The notes under the pieces are model-generated. The model saw nothing but the letters and a program-made list of their open reading frames with translations. It did no database searches and was not told where the DNA came from. A stretch of DNA of 64,000 nucleotides from Chrysophaeum taylorii. Its lineage: Eukaryota; Sar; Pelagophyceae; Pelagomonadales; Pelagomonadaceae. The position numbers and the translations under genes were made by a program. Shown piece after piece: positions 53,627 to 63,814 of the stretch; within the stretch, counting starts at the first letter, position 1, and the number at the start of each line of letters is the position of its first letter. The DNA lies in assembly GCA_029834535.1 (NCBI GenBank), contig JAQMWT010000126.1, positions 62,001 to 126,000 on the forward strand. Direction: 5' to 3'.

Positions 53627-55799
53627 GGGGCAACAGAGGAAGAACAGATGACAATCGGGCAACAGCAGGAACAGGTGACAAGAGTGGAAGAACAACTCGA
53701 AATTGGGGCAACAGCAGAAGACATGGAAAGACAAAGTGGGGGTTCGCAATAAAACAGGTCGAGAAAAAACGACGGTCAACAAGGAGAGTGGGCAGGGGTT
53801 GAGATTTGACACGTTAGCTTGGAAGCGTGATTCGAGAAAGTTGGAACAACAACGTAGAAGTTCCTTCCGTGGTTGACATTGCAGGAAATCTTACGAGCGA
53901 AACTGTCATCATCAAAAGTGACGTCAATCGAGGTCTGAAGAAGAACAGGGCCCTTAGGCGTTGTATCATTAGTCATGCTGTAACCAGGGCCATCCGATGA
54001 ATAGCGACAAAGGTGCCTGGTAAGACTTGCGTTGGGCGGTTGTTGCCGCTGAGAATCGCAAATGGGCAAACATGCAGCGGGAACATAGACTGATATATAT
54101 CTGACGGCGGCGTGCCAGACGGCTGATGAGAGCGCTGCCTTTGGGCAGATATGTTGCATGGTGACCAGGGTTGTGACGACGACGATGGTCGCATTCGACA
54201 GAATCACAAAAAAATAGGCGTAAAGAGGTTTGATGCGAACGTTTGTGTTTGGTCGTTGTTTGGCGCGAGCAAGTTGCCAGGTTCACGACCGCGTCCTTTA
54301 CGCGAAGATGGAAGACTTCTGACTTGCGCCAGCGTTGTAAGGAACGAACACGGGTAGACCAGGCTGCTGGCTGTATGCCAGCCTGCTGTGGCAGATAAGA
54401 AAGTGGCCCTTTTTCGCATTCTCAAGAACGAAGTTTTCATATGGGCGAGCTTTTGAGGAGCAAGCGGCGATCTTTGCGTACTCGAGTTCAACTTCAGTAG
54501 AAGTTGGCGAAGGAGCGTCGGCCCAGGATCGCGAAGATGAGCGATCCAAGTGTCCGGTGAAAATGCGCGATGGAGCGAGATTAGCTGGTTTTACCAAAAC
54601 CGATAAGCACAACGGGGAGTGGTGGATCAACGAATAGGTGAAAATACAGAACTTGGGAGTTCCGGTGCAATGGGAACTGAAGAATCCACAACGAGGGGTT
54701 AGCGAGGACAGTGTCGAGTTGGTTTGGGAAGGCAGACTGGGTCGTGGAAGGCGGGAATGTAGGCGTGGTGGGTGGCGGCAACGCGAGAAGCGGCGGAGGG
54801 GAAGTGGATTGTGGCAAGAGGTGAGTAGGTGTAGAGGCAGAAAAGTATGTGTGTGGTAGGGTTGGTGTGGGTGATTATTGGTATTGCAAATGTGGTTGGG
54901 GTTATTGGCGCGTAGGTGCTGTTGAAGAGCCAAATATTATTTCCCCACATTCACGCTTGAAGTGGCCTTCGCGGCCACAAAAGTGGCTTTCTTTTCCCAG
55001 AGCGTTTGCATTGGAATTGTGATTGTCGGGGAAAATGATCACCTTGCATGCGTTCGTGGGTTTTGCTGTTGGTTGGTATGCGCGGGCGTGGAGTATGGCG
55101 CAATGGGCGACGCGAAGGTGGAGGTTTGTTGAAATGTTCCAATTCGATAAAGATTGCAGTGCGATTCCGGCGACCACAAATCTGAGGGGTCTGTGGTGGT
55201 GTGATCCGTCGCGGCTTTTATTGGATGGGTGTTTAAGTTGCGTACGTTGGTAGATTTTGGAGTTGAGACGACCGGTCAACGAAGCCGCCATCGTAAGTCT
55301 GTGGTGTCCAAGGCAGCAACGAGATTTTTGGTAATCACACTTTCCGGTAATTTGGTCTGCAGCAATGAAAGAGCCGAAGAGTCAGGAAATTCTTGGTGAT
55401 GCCGTGCAACTTGAACTCGAGCATATAATAAACTTTGTTGAGAAAAGACATCAAGAGTGAGGTTCCAAAAGTTAGCGAGCCGAAAAAAATAACCGTCTTA
55501 AGTCCGTTGCTTTTCCGAAAAAACCTGGAAAAAAGCGTGACAGACACCACGTTACGGAAGTGCTTGAGAACAAATATGGCGCGCACAATCCGCCGCAACC
55601 TTCTCAGGGCGACGCGCGCCGTGCGGCGTCCTACAATGTGGCAAGGCCGCTGCCGAGGGTCGCTGCGAGACGGCGCATGACGGGGGCTGAACGGCGGCAC
55701 AGGTGGAGGCGACTTACCTTCTTGTTGATTGAAGCAACTGAGGAGGAGAACGACATGGATTTCTCCGTCTTCATTTACCGGCACACGAGGGAGTTGAGG

Positions 55800-56890
55800 G
55801 AGCTGTGTGCGGACTAGACGGGCTTTCGAATCGCGGCCTCGAAACGTGCGCCGAAGTTCGCTCGCGATGGGAAGCGACGCAAGTAAAAGCCTGTTCTCTA
55901 CGGCGACACTACGGAGCCAACCTGCAGCCGCCGTTGTCCCGCGAGGAGTTCTACTCCCGTTTCCGCTTCTTCGAGCCGGAAAGCTTCGATGAGCTCGTCC
56001 ACCATCTCGATCTCGACGACAGGAAGCGACTACGCGGGGGCGAAGCCCTCCTCGTATTCCTGAAAAAAAGCGCCTATGCTACCCGAGCCGATATGCTGTC
56101 GAGTTGCAGGAGTTCTTCCGGCGAAGCAAATCGTACATATCGCGTATTTTCAATTGGATGCTCGAGTACTTCTACAAAAACTTTGCTTATCCTCTCGCGT
56201 AGGAGATCGACTCGGCGAGCATCAAGCCCAAGATGCCCGAGTTCGCCGAGGCCTTCCTGGAAAAGGGCTGCCCTTTCGACACCCTTATCATGCTCATCGA
56301 CGGGATCTTCCGCTCCACTTGCCGACCTGGTGGGCGTCACAGCCGCCAGCGCTCCACGTACGGCGGCCACGAGGGCCAGCACGACCTTAACTACCAAGGC
56401 GTCCCGACGGCATGATCTTGCAGGCCTGGGGGCCTGCACAAGGCCGAGCGCACGACAACCGAGTGCTTCGGGAGTCAGGTATTGTGGAGGAATTTCGACT
56501 TAGAGCTGTTCTGGACGGGGTCCAGTATATCATGTTCGGCGACCTGGGCTACACGCGCAACGACGTCCTCCAAACTCCTTTCAAGGGCGTTTGTTTCCCC
56601 CCACCGATGCTGAAACGCGGTTCACCTACCTCATGGCTCGGATCCGCGTCCCCGTGGAATGAATAGGCACTCTTTTGGTGATGTGCTCCGCTACTTGGCC
56701 TTTGTCGACGACGACTTCAAGAAGAAGAACATCACAAGATGGGCCTTCAGCCCTGCGGCAAGTTCTTCTTCCACGTCGCCACCTTCCTCCATGAAACTCC
56801 CATATATGCTTCTTCTACGGTGGCCATGAAACTGCCAGTTACTTCGGCTGGCCCGCCCCAGATCTCTCGGATTACCTCGTAGTATCTCTT
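55800..56890 (+). pseudogene. Harbinger-type DDE transposase, frameshifted
   Basis: An N-terminal segment (FYSRFRFFEPESFDELVHHL, about 55950-56005) leads into the catalytic domain: LIMLIDGIFRSTCRPGG (56280-56330, first Asp), QRSTYGGHEGQHDLNYQGV, then HDNRVLRESGIVEEF (about 56452-56497, second Asp), GDLGYTRNDV (about 56538), and SFGDVLRYLAFVDDDF (about 56672-56720) near the third acidic residue. This order and wording fit DDE_Tnp_4 transposases known from oomycetes and fungi. The blocks lie in at least three frames. Changes fall near 56095, 56205, 56400 and 56650. Confidence 0.7.
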
Positions 56891-57039
56891 AGCGCGCCGT
56901 CTAAGTATCGTCGGCAGTGTTTTTTATGGATGAAAAAGGGTTGGAGAGAAAAAAAATCTCCGAGGTGAGAGGTGAAGGGAGGTCTTGTTTGCGGTCTTAG
57001 TGGAGAGGGGGGGGGGCTAAGACTGGGTCTTCCTTCTGG

Positions 57040-57823
57040 TTAAACATTGCCATCATGAGCTCCATCTGCTTTGCCAGCACTGCGATTCTGGACGCTTGAA
57101 TCTTTCTCGATCCTCCTCCGCGCCTTATCCACTTCCATCCGCTCCATCTCCAACTTATTTTCTTCGGCCTCTGCCTTCTTTTTCAGGTACTTGGCCTTGT
57201 CGAAATCGTCGTCATCGTCCCCACCCTGGTTCGTCAAGTCGACCACGGGAGCCGCGCGCGACCGGGGGGAAACCTTCGCTCTCTTCTTCTTCGGCCGCCC
57301 ACCCGACCCGCAATCCCGATCGAATTCGTAGTCGTCGTCGTCGTCGTTCTCCTCCTCGTCGCCAGCGACGTCCCAAACCTTCTTCTTTGCGCCCTACGTT
57401 CGTTGTTGCATGGCGGTGTTCAACGTAGCGTTGCCGATAGACTCGATCTTCTCCTGCTCGGCGGCCTTCTCTTTCCGCTCTGCGGCCGAGCGGTCTTTAT
57501 TCTCCTCAGCCTGCCGTTGCTGTTCGACCGCCTCTTGTCCAGCACGCGCTCGTGCTCGCTCGCGTCCACCTCGTCATTCATTGTTGCCCGCGTCCTTCGC
57601 CTCCGCCTGCTCGGCGAGAGCAGCCTTGATCCGCTCCTTGATCAGCCACGTCATCTTTTTCTCGTACGTCGGCTTGGTAACTCCAATGTTGGTGGCCTTG
57701 GTGAACTCCGCGCACGCAAGTCCCCCCACATCTTCGTCCTGTCCTTTATCGCGTTGAACGGGTCGAAGGCCACCCAGCTGCGGACGAAGAAGGTCTCCTC
57801 CTTGATCTTCGGGTCCGCCAGGT

Positions 57824-57855
<32 letters not shown>

Positions 57856-57890
57856 AACGACAACTTAGACGCGAAGAACATCTCAAACCG
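57040..57890 (-). pseudogene. Myb/SANT-like accessory protein of the Harbinger element, frameshifted
   Basis: On the minus strand: a Ser run, then FFVRSWVAFDPFNAIKDRTK (about 57800-57740), YEKKMTWLIKERIKAALAEQ (about 57670-57610), an Arg/Glu/Gln-rich helix (57560-57420), an acidic/nuclear-type stretch GGRPKKKRAKVSPRSR (about 57303-57256) and a coiled tail MVDLTNQGG...EENKLEMERMEVDKARRRIE (57246-57100). Pieces are in different frames. Harbinger elements carry a second DNA-binding protein of this kind, so the pairing with the transposase supports both calls. The Myb helices themselves are not clear. Confidence 0.5.
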
Positions 57891-58665
57891 TATCTATCAC
57901 GACGCCCGCCGTAGCCAACCGCTGCTGCTTTTGTTGAAGCATTTATTTATTTTTTGGTTGAAGAAGTTATCGAAAGGGATTGAAAGCGAAAAGTAGTTTT
58001 TTTTTTTTTTCTGTGCTGACATTTTCGATAAATATAAATTTGTAGAGCCGTTTTTACGTAGCCGTTTTAGAGAGAGTCGTTGACCGCTCGCAAATGATTT
58101 TTTTTTCCAAAGTTTCAGCCCTGCGGAGAACCTCACTATAAGGTTGTTGTTGTTGTTGTTGCACGTGCGCCGCGAATGGAGCGATACGATTGTTGCTTGA
58201 GCAGCAGGTCGTATCATCATCACTGTGGCGATAATCAGCACGATCCATGTCATATAAAGCTCGGTTTATTCGAAAGTTGCTTTTCATTGAATTCATGATT
58301 CGGTGCAACAACCCCATTCGTCTGCAGTAGTCCAGATTTCATGATCGATGAGGTCGTCGGGAGAGGTGAGCAGGATGAGAGGCGCTGCTTCTTCCAGTTA
58401 AAAAAATTAAGGGAGCTCGCCTCGCCCGTGAAAGCATCGAGTTTCTGAGAAAGAGCCAGTTGTTCTCTTAATAAACTCTCGATCGAGGACATGACGACAA
58501 CGAGACAATAGCGCCGATGCAAGCCGCCGATGATGGTGTCATCATCAATTTTCCGACGTGTAGTCAAAGTCGCGAGATGAGCGCGTGCTTCTGTCCTAAC
58601 CCTAACCCTCGAGATGATAGAGAGTCCACTCATAGTGAGGAGTCAGTTCAGACTACTGGACACAC

Positions 58666-59802
58666 ATGAAACCACCGAGCGCAGGAAGAAGCGTGTCACA
58701 GAACAAGAAGAAGATGGTAATGGTTCGGATCGCCGTGATCGGGTGCGGGTGCATCGGGAAGGAGCACATCCGGAACGTGGAGGCGTGCCCTGGAGCGAAG
58801 GTCGCGGCGTGCGTCGACCCGAACCCTCGGATGCGGACGGAAGCCGCGAATTTGACGTCGGCGCCAGTTTTTGAGGACGTGGAAGAGCTTCGCGAAGAGG
58901 AGACGGACGCCGTGATCGTGTGCGTCCCGAACCACCTCCATGTTGTGGTGTGCGAGAAGGTGATGGGAAAGTATCACGTGCTCTGCGAGAAACCGGTGGC
59001 CACGAATCTCGAGGACTGTAGGAAACTAGAATCCAAGCTTTCGGAAGACAAAGTTTTCGCCGTTGGGCTCGAGTACCGGCACATCCCGACGATGCGGCGG
59101 TTGCTGGAGACGTTGCCGTCCGTTGGGAATTTGAAGTTGCTCGCGATTCGAGAGCATCGATTTCCGTTTCTTTCGAAAGTCGAGTCGTGGAATCGAGAAA
59201 ACCAGAAAACCGGCGGTACCCTCGTTGAAAAAGGCTGTCATTTCTTCGATTTTATGGCCTTGTGCGCCCGCGGGTTGGTCCCCCAAACCGTGTTTGCGCG
59301 GGGGGGTCAGGCAGTCAATCATTTGTCCTCGGCCGACGTCGACGACCACGCCCTCGTTGTCGTGGATTTCGGGAGTGGCTTGTTGTGTACGTTGGAGCTC
59401 TGCATGTTCGCCGAAGCGTCCTTAAATCAGCTCGAGGTCTCGGCGGTGGGGGAAAAGGGGAAGATCGAGGCGTTTGCGCCAGCACACGGGGTACGTTCGA
59501 ACGACCTCCGCGCTAATTTCCGGGTCGGGATCCGGGAGGATCGGGACTGGGAGAGCCGGACCACGCCCCCGCCGCCCTCGGCGGTCCTCGAGGAGCACGT
59601 CGCGATGGACTTTGAGCACGGCGACCACGCGGGATCAACGTACGTCGAACTCCTGGAGTTTTGCGACGCCTGTCGCACCCTCGCCAACAATAATCTCGCC
59701 ACGCTCCACGACGCCACGCTCTCCGTCGCCATCGGCGTCGCCGCCCACCGCTCCATCTCCGAAAACAGGCTCGTCCGCCTCGACGAGCTTCTTGCTTTCT
59801 AA
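58666..59802 (+). CDS. Gfo/Idh/MocA family oxidoreductase (378 aa)
   Basis: An NAD(P)-dependent sugar, inositol or related-substrate dehydrogenase. The N-terminal Rossmann fold has VIGCGCIGKEH (24-34) binding the dinucleotide. The family's EKP motif is CEKPVA (107-112), and the substrate-site block is GGTLVEKGCHFFD with E188-K-G and H192. The C-terminal half is the usual open beta-sheet domain. Length is typical. The encoded ATG at 58666 adds 16 basic residues; the ATG at 58714 (MVMVRIAVIGCG) is the position usual for the family and may be the true start. There is no targeting peptide, so it is probably cytosolic. Its upstream region is Copia 2, whose gag begins only about 175 bases away on the other strand. 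It is intronless. Confidence 0.9.
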   Translation: MKPPSAGRSVSQNKKKMVMVRIAVIGCGCIGKEHIRNVEACPGAKVAACVDPNPRMRTEAANLTSAPVFEDVEELREEETDAVIVCVPNHLHVVVCEKVMGKYHVLCEKPVATNLEDCRKLESKLSEDKVFAVGLEYRHIPTMRRLLETLPSVGNLKLLAIREHRFPFLSKVESWNRENQKTGGTLVEKGCHFFDFMALCARGLVPQTVFARGGQAVNHLSSADVDDHALVVVDFGSGLLCTLELCMFAEASLNQLEVSAVGEKGKIEAFAPAHGVRSNDLRANFRVGIREDRDWESRTTPPPPSAVLEEHVAMDFEHGDHAGSTYVELLEFCDACRTLANNNLATLHDATLSVAIGVAAHRSISENRLVRLDELLAF

Positions 59803-60360
59803 TCCGCTCTGAAATACTCTGAAATGCTCTGTCTGAGAGCCCAGCACCATAGAGAGCTGCTTCTTTAAATTGTTTTCTGGAGATTTATTTGGTCGGGCGG
59901 GCGGGCGGGCGGGCGCTTTTTCTCGATTATGGGCGGCGCTGGCGTTTTGAGATCGATGCGATTTTTACCCGCCCGTCCTTCCTGCGGAATATGAGGTTCA
60001 ATAATGTCGAGCTCGGCGTCGTCGTCGTCGTCTTCAAGGTATGCGCCTTTTTTTCCCCTCCAGCTCGAGTCCTACCCCGCCCTCCAGAGAAACTCTGTCC
60101 CCAGCTTGACGTTGACCATACATCTGCGACGTCCGAACAAATCCAGCTGCTGGTCGAGGTATGATGACCGTGGACGCGGTGTCGGCGCCGGCTTCGTTCC
60201 AGTGGTCGTCCTCGTCGTTCGGTGAATCATGCCTCGCCAACCAATGTCTTACTTAAAACTCGAGGCGCGCGGCGCTTCCTTTCCGAGAATGAAATGAATG
60301 AATTTGAGCCCGACGCGCTATCTCCGTCTTCAAGCAAGTTCTCTGCTCTCGCACTAACGG
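59803..60360. other. Intergenic with (GGGC)n tract
   Basis: (GGGC)n lies at 59893-59915. CTCTGAAATACTCTGAAATG direct repeats follow the stop codon at 59806-59828. Frames of up to 91 codons are unremarkable. Confidence 0.5.
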
Positions 60361-60600
60361 ACTAAAATCAGCATGCGTACGACCTACGGGCGGGGCCCGT
60401 CCTCTCTTCGCCTGCCCCACGCCTCGGCGATGACCCCGACTAGGTCCCGCGTACTTATCTCCGCCCGTCAGGCACATCCCTCCTACCCCACAAACCCACC
60501 CACATCCTTCATGCTCCCCACACACCCCCCCCCTCTTAGCAGTCGACATTTAAAGACACACACACCCCCGTCTTAGCAGTCGACCTTAAAAAGACCGGCT
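60361..60600 (+). mobile_element. Two LINE 3' ends in tandem
   Basis: The first copy starts near CATGCGTACGACCTACGGGC (60372) and ends GTCGACATTTAAA (60541-60553) with an ACAC tail. A second, about 20-30 bp long (CGTCTTAGCAGTCGACCTTAAA), follows at about 60570-60590. The ATG of the coiled-coil gene lies 21-30 bases beyond, so these sequences now form its immediate upstream region. Confidence 0.65.
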
Positions 60601-60620
60601 TTTTAGGTTCGGTAGACGAG

Positions 60621-61580
60621 ATGCGCTCCCTCCTCAGCGCGACCACAACGCTCGTCGTTGTTCGAGGCTTTGTGAAGCAGGACTTCAAGCTGGCGTCGAC
60701 GTCCGCGCCAGCGCCTCGATCAGCGCCAAAACGCGCGGCTGTCGACTGGGATGTCGCTACACTAAGCGCAACAGTTGTGTTCACTTCCTTGGGCGCTGGA
60801 TTCAGCGCTTACAAGGAGCTCAAGAACGATCTCAAGCTAGGTCTCGACAAGATCGACAACCGTCTCGACAAGGTCACGAACGATCTCAAGCAAGATCTCG
60901 AGAAGGTCGAGAACGAGCTCAAGCAAGATCTCGACAAGGTCACGAACGATCTCAAGCAAGATCTCGAGAAGGTCGAGAACGAGCTCAAGCAAGATCTCGA
61001 GAAGTTCGAGAACGAGCTCAAGCAAGGTCTCGACAAGGTCGAGAACGAGCTCAAGCAAGGTCTCGACAAGGTCAACAACCGTCTCGACAAGGTCGAGAAC
61101 GAGCTCAAGCAAGATCTCGAGAAGGTCGAGAACGAGCTCAAGCAAGGTCTCGACAAGGTCAACAACCGTCTCGACAAGGTCGATAACGAGCTCAACATGA
61201 TGAAGTTCGGGCTCGTCCAGTTGGGCGCGAGCCCGACTGTGTTTGGAGCTGCCGACTACACAGCCGCGTCCTCGGGCTCTTCAGCTCCACCGATTCCATC
61301 GGCCACCAGTAATGGGCAGCGCACTCCCTCCTCCGACCCCACTGGGACACCCCCGGAGACCTTGCCAGTTGCCTCTGACGTCAACCCCCGGAGACCTTGC
61401 CAGTTGCCTCTGACGTCAACCCCCAGAACATCACGGCCCTCCTCGAACACATCAACGCCTCCATGCGCGCCATGGACGCGCGCGTGTCGAAACTCGAGGG
61501 CTCGTCGACTTCGACAGCGGCGGGGCCCTAATAATTGTCCGAGAAACCTACATTTGGGATTTTACAGCATTGTAGGCTGA
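60621..61580 (+). CDS. Coiled-coil protein with 11-residue repeats; C-terminus shifted by a 35-bp duplication
   Basis: The family is unknown. The N-terminal about 40 residues are basic with Ala and Pro, then a hydrophobic segment TLSATVVFTSLGAGF (about 48-62) could span a membrane. Residues 66-195 form a long coiled coil of 11-residue units (NELKQDLEKVE, NDLKQDLEKVE, NELKQGLDKVN) mixed with 7-residue NRLDKVE units, so it changes between hendecad and heptad periodicity. A Ser/Pro/Thr linker follows. At 61350-61384 and 61385-61419 the same 35 bases occur twice. The second copy shifts the frame. The frame left behind reads NITALLEHINASMRAMDARV then SKLEGS and stops at 61531, clearly the older C-terminus and itself coil-forming. 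The present product instead ends in Arg/Pro-rich text at 61580. Confidence 0.65.
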   Translation: MRSLLSATTTLVVVRGFVKQDFKLASTSAPAPRSAPKRAAVDWDVATLSATVVFTSLGAGFSAYKELKNDLKLGLDKIDNRLDKVTNDLKQDLEKVENELKQDLDKVTNDLKQDLEKVENELKQDLEKFENELKQGLDKVENELKQGLDKVNNRLDKVENELKQDLEKVENELKQGLDKVNNRLDKVDNELNMMKFGLVQLGASPTVFGAADYTAASSGSSAPPIPSATSNGQRTPSSDPTGTPPETLPVASDVNPRRPCQLPLTSTPRTSRPSSNTSTPPCAPWTRACRNSRARRLRQRRGPNNCPRNLHLGFYSIVG

Positions 61581-61636
61581 ACGGCAATTAGCCAAACGGA
61601 CCCTAGACTAATTCTCCACCAAAGTTGCAAAATTTG

Positions 61637-62484
61637 CTAAGACCCGTTCTCTACCGGATTACCAAAGTGAAAGTTGGCCGAATAGCAAGGGCAGCTTATT
61701 TGGCCCACTTTACGTTTCGGTTCTCTACCAGGAAGAGCTCCACGAACGAACAAGGTTTCAAGGTTGTCGATTTTGTCCATCGCCGAGCGTGCCTTGACGT
61801 TGCTCGGGAAGGGCTGGGCGAAAACGGAGAGGAATTCATTGCGGCACTGGTCGGGGCCCACACCAGCCTTCGGCCGGAGCGTGCGGTAAGTTTCACGCAG
61901 GGCGACCGAGAGTGTGGCGAGCTCTTGCGGGTGGTTGGGGAAAGTGTGAAGGTCCTCCTTGCGAGCAGGATGTTGGGACACGAGTTGGCGCATGACATCT
62001 GGGTGGCATGGTTCGGCGATGCCCAGGCTGGTGAGAATGCGGCATGCCCGAGAGAGGTCGCCAGATTCAGCGAGTCGCAATGCACGAAGTGCGTCCGCGT
62101 CATCGTCGGGGGCCGCCCGTGAGCGTACATGGGAGCGCACGCGAGTCACGTCTTGGAGGTAGCCGTCAATGAGGAGGTCGTAACGCCCAGCGGCGAAGGC
62201 TGCAAAGCGGTCAGTGAGCACGTCGGGCCGACGGGCGCCGCCTCGTGGTGCTCGCCGAAGAAGTAGGCTGTGAAGGCTCGTGTACCAAAGGAGGGCACGG
62301 TCACGAGCGTGATCGGAAGTGGCCTCTTCAAACCACGAACACACCTCGGCCATTGCACATGCCCATGCCTCGCGGAATTGGGCGGGAATGGTGCGAATGC
62401 ACGAGCACGGCGATATAATGAGGTCTTTGATGGAGACCTCGTCGATCGCAGAGCGCAAATCGCTCAGGTCACGTGGAGTCTGTT
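61637..62484 (-). mobile_element. LINE fragment: N-terminal side of the reverse-transcriptase protein
   Basis: The minus-strand frame from about 62458 contains ALRALRLAESGDLSRACRIL, then LATLSVALRETYRTLRPKAG and GPDQCRNEFLSVFA. This is the region just before and into the first reverse-transcriptase motif of LINE-type proteins. The coding text stops making sense near 61740, so the catalytic domain is absent. Its 5' side begins after a CAAACAGACAAACAGA tract (62494-62479), the same target type as the 3' copies. It probably belongs to the same LINE family as the PD-(D/E)XK copy, but no overlap proves it. Confidence 0.5.
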
Positions 62485-62531
62485 TGTCTGTTTGTCCTAA
62501 CTACTAATCGACACACGTTTGTCTGTCTGTC

Positions 62532-62710
62532 TTTAAATGTCGACTGCTAAGAGGGGGGTGTGTGTGGGGACCATGAAGGATGTGGGTGGGTTTGTGGGGT
62601 GTTTGATGTTTAGTCGACTGCTAAGAGGGGGTGTGTGTGGGGAGCATGAAGGATGTGGGTGGGTTTGTGGTGTATGAGGGATGTGCCTGACGGGCGGAGA
62701 TAAGTACGGG
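62532..62710 (-). mobile_element. Two 5'-truncated LINE copies in Helitron H5
   Basis: On the minus strand, one copy starts CCCGTACTTATCTCC after GGGACAGGT (62710) and ends GTCGACTAAACATCAAA (about 62601). A second, beginning CCCCACAAACCC, ends GTCGACATTTAAA with a GACAGACAGACAAAC tail (62532). These are two further truncation points at the same Helitron position. Confidence 0.65.
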
Positions 62711-63444
62711 ACCTGTCCCTCGATTTAGGGTAAGGATCAGGTAGGCCCGCGAGCCAGCCAGACATTGATCCTCCAAGCCGTCTACGGCGACCTCTCAGAC
62801 TATTTCCACGACCCGCGGCGGCTCTTTTAGCCAGCGCGCCATTCTCACGCCCCGTCGAAACGATGTTGTCGATGCTGACAACGCGCGCATGACTGCGGCC
62901 TTTTTTCCCGGAGACGAGGCGTCGGAGTTCTTTTCGGCCGACTAGGTTGGGTCGAAAGACGACGCCTCGCTCTTTACAGTCGAGTTTTCAATTCCCTGGC
63001 AACCAACGGCATGCTGACGTTGATCGCGAGCTTAAAGTCTTCGCAACCTCGGCCCGTCGCACGGCCACTGCAACGGTACCAGATACATGATTGATCGTGT
63101 CGTTGTCACCGAGGCTCCTCCAACCTGTATCCCTTAAGGCCCGCCTACGCCAAACGATCAACAAGAGCCAGGGCCAGACGCCCCGCGAGGTCCGCGTCCT
63201 CTTGCCCACAAGCCCGTCTTCTGTCACGTCCAGCTCTACGTGGCTCTCTGTCGATCGGCAACCCCGAGGATATGCTCTTCTGAGTCGACGACTCCACCCT
63301 ACCCCACACGTGCTGCGCAATAGCGATAAGCCCCCTCCCGGCGTCTACACGCGCACTGTAGGTGAACTTACTGGGACCAGGTGAACTTACTGGGGTTTGA
63401 GATTGGGACTAGGTGAATATAGTGACCAGGTGAACTTACTGGGA

Positions 63445-63814
63445 CTAACTAACTAACTAACTTCAGACCTCTCCCGAGCATGGGAGCCAGGCCGGATCGA
63501 CAGGAGCCAGTCCGGAATCACGGGCCTGTAGACGAGGAGCGCCGAAAGGTCGGTCGGCGGAGAGTGACCATCAAGCTTGTCGCCATGCGACGAGGAGACC
63601 GCGATGTGACTGACAATCAACTCGTCGATAACCTTCCGTCTTCGCCCCCCGGCCATACCCGTCCCACTGCGAACGTTCCGGCTGCCAACCGGCCCGCTCG
63701 GGAGGCGAATAGGTGCCAACCTACGCCGGGAGGGCGGATGCCCTCGCAAGGCTCAGGATTCATGAGGCACCGTCCTCCATCGCAACCGCAGTCGGCGATC
63801 AGGGAAAGGGTATG
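63445..63814 (-). mobile_element. SINE-like retroposon with (TTAG)n tail, second long copy
   Basis: Nearly identical over its length to 35731-36093, inserted among the subterminal repeats of Helitron H5. An imperfect 11-bp duplication (ACTTACTGGGA at 63434-63444 and ACTTACTGAGA at 63815-63825) may be the target duplication, but the Helitron repeats themselves contain ACTTACTGGG, so this is uncertain. Confidence 0.7.

Larger units (their letters stand above)
55490..58015 (+). mobile_element. PIF/Harbinger-like DNA transposon with two convergent genes
   Basis: It lies within Copia 2, whose gag-like text stops near 55490 and resumes near 58020 (boundaries approximate; TIRs and a 3-bp duplication were not resolved). 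The plus strand codes for a DDE_Tnp_4-type transposase. The minus strand (57040-57890) codes for a charged, Myb/SANT-like accessory protein, as in Harbinger elements. Both genes contain frame changes, so the copy is dead. Confidence 0.65.

Noticed and set aside
58594-58612. Telomere-like CCTAACCCTAACCC
   Set aside because: Only two to three units, internal, without a longer array; the similar motifs near 29100 and 36320 are equally short.
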